Below are positions 63,263 through 64,000 of a stretch of DNA of 64,000 nucleotides, piece after piece (position 1 is the stretch's first letter; each line of letters opens with the position of its first letter). The DNA comes from an uncultured Aquimarina sp. (GTDB lineage: Bacteria; Bacteroidota; Bacteroidia; Flavobacteriales; Flavobacteriaceae): NCBI RefSeq assembly GCF_947492405.1, contig NZ_CANLMP010000002.1:310001-374000 (forward strand), read 5' to 3'. The translations under genes and the position numbers were made by a program. Below the pieces are notes generated by a model. It was not told the DNA's origin. It saw only the letters and a list, made by a program, of their open reading frames with translations, and ran no database searches.

Positions 63263-63622
63263 AAATATATTACTTATTGTAAAAAGCATCTTAATAGTAT
63301 TAAGGTGCTTTTTATATTTTTAAACGTTAATCTACTAGCTAAATAAACAATGCAGATAAATACTCCAGAAGCGAAGAAAATCAAGTAGTTAAACAACTAC
63401 ATGAAGATTATTCTTACAAAATTACAACGTTTTCGTTATCAAAATTACTGTTTTACCATAAAAAATAGGTGTTATATTTTCAATGAATCATAATATTTTC
63501 CGTCAATACCTTGTCAAAAAAGTTAATCCATTGACAAATCAATAAAAATATTGTATTAAAACTTATATTTTTGCATTTAATCTCACATTTTATTACATTT
63601 AATTCACCTAAATCAATAAGCC
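63263..63622. other. Intergenic between dodecin and the last gene, 360 bp
   Basis: Holds the dodecin terminator (63281-63319) and an inverted repeat TTGTCAA (63511-63517)/TTGACAA (63531-63537) as a candidate operator; TATTTTTG (63566-63573) is a -7 box before the final gene. No gene is supported between these. Confidence 0.6.
63281..63319 (+). terminator. Terminator after dodecin
   Basis: AAAAAGCATCTTAA pairs with TTAAGGTGCTTTTT (one T-G wobble), followed by TATATTTT. Confidence 0.85.
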
Positions 63623-64000
63623 GTGAGAAAAATATTACAATTTTTATTTTTAATAATGTCGCCTGTTTTATTTGCACAACTTCCGCAATCTTTAGTAAAA
63701 CCGACTAAGAGAATAACTACGTTTGATGAATTTGATGGTTCTATCTTTAAACATCTTCGATATAAGGATGCAAGCGTGATAGATGAAAAATCAGGAACCT
63801 TTGATACTAAACTAAGGTATAATGCCTATACAGATGCATTACAGTATAAAAAGGGTTCTGAATTATTTGAACTTGTAAAAAGCCCTACATCACATGCCAG
63901 AATAGATGGTGATTATTATTACTATTGTAACTTTAAGACGCAAAGAGGCTTAAAGAGACCTGGTTACTACGTTTTAGTGGAACTAACGGAACGTTACAGA
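63623..64000 (+). CDS. Secreted protein, start of gene cut by the window end
   Basis: 126 residues from a GTG at 63623, continuing beyond the window. Signal peptide to about 19 (SPVLFAQ). The visible part (FDGSIFKHLRYKDASVIDEKSGTFDTKLRYNAYTDALQY) is beta-rich and not recognised. The GTG is chosen because a good signal peptide begins there and a -7 box TATTTTTG lies 50 bases upstream (63566-63573). Family unknown. Confidence 0.7.
   Translation, partial: MRKILQFLFLIMSPVLFAQLPQSLVKPTKRITTFDEFDGSIFKHLRYKDASVIDEKSGTFDTKLRYNAYTDALQYKKGSELFELVKSPTSHARIDGDYYYYCNFKTQRGLKRPGYYVLVELTERYR

Overview
This AT-rich window (roughly one third G+C by eye, not computed) comes from a Bacteroidota chromosome, almost certainly Flavobacteriaceae; a marine genus such as Aquimarina would fit, but that is a guess. 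Lineage evidence includes the folK–deoxynucleoside kinase fusion, LytS/LytTR two-component pairs, a PorP/SprF-family protein and a type IX secretion cargo, AsmA and DUF6089 proteins, promoters of the TTG-N17-19-TAnnTTTG type, and the tig-clpP-clpX block. No rRNA, complete prophage, insertion sequence or CRISPR array is visible. Most of the window is ordinary chromosome with short operons separated by clear hairpin terminators.

Layout: 1-1338 is the 3' part of a membrane pyrophosphatase with an extra charged tail. 1412-5753 holds an App1-like phosphatase and then a compact DNA-repair-like locus: a self-cleaving S24/LexA-type repressor facing a DUF559 nuclease-fold protein, a radical SAM protein and a DUF4130 protein, with two matching palindromic operators in the shared promoter region. 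5807-10474 is a mixed stretch (LEA-like lipoprotein, nitroreductase, methyltransferase, pentapeptide-repeat membrane protein, DUF427). 10546-14828 pairs an outer-membrane receptor-like barrel with a divergent LytS/LytTR system. 14935-15215 has tRNA-Leu, tRNA-Gly and a damaged tRNA-Gly copy. 15312-24713 carries mutS, an rRNA/tRNA methyltransferase, a dipeptidase, the folK-dNK fusion, a queuosine precursor transporter and an AsmA protein.

25114-31139 is the most distinctive region: a two-gene cassette (a secreted beta-helix protein of about 420 residues followed by a secreted protein of about 146 residues with an FHTI[DN][DE]L signature) occurs three times in tandem, diverged, each copy with its own upstream region. 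I do not recognise a described function for this pair.

31282-42221 holds a LysE exporter, a PLP decarboxylase, DUF2797, a GH3-family protein, clpX-clpP-tig and a calcium-repeat secreted protein. 42440-50070 holds a FadL/esterase pair, pdxJ with a hydrolase, CBS-nadK, and then an outer-membrane biogenesis operon (DUF6089, uppS, bamA, two Skp-like chaperones) that runs to 54150. 54238-64000 has murI, an HExxH protein, a second LytS/LytTR pair, a von Willebrand A lipoprotein with a rhodanese-like partner, a PorP/SprF protein, a NifU-type scaffold, dodecin and a gene cut by the window end.

All identifications come from reading the protein sequences and motifs; no database search was run. Start sites were moved inward where conserved family starts, upstream promoters or neighbouring stops made the longest frame unlikely.
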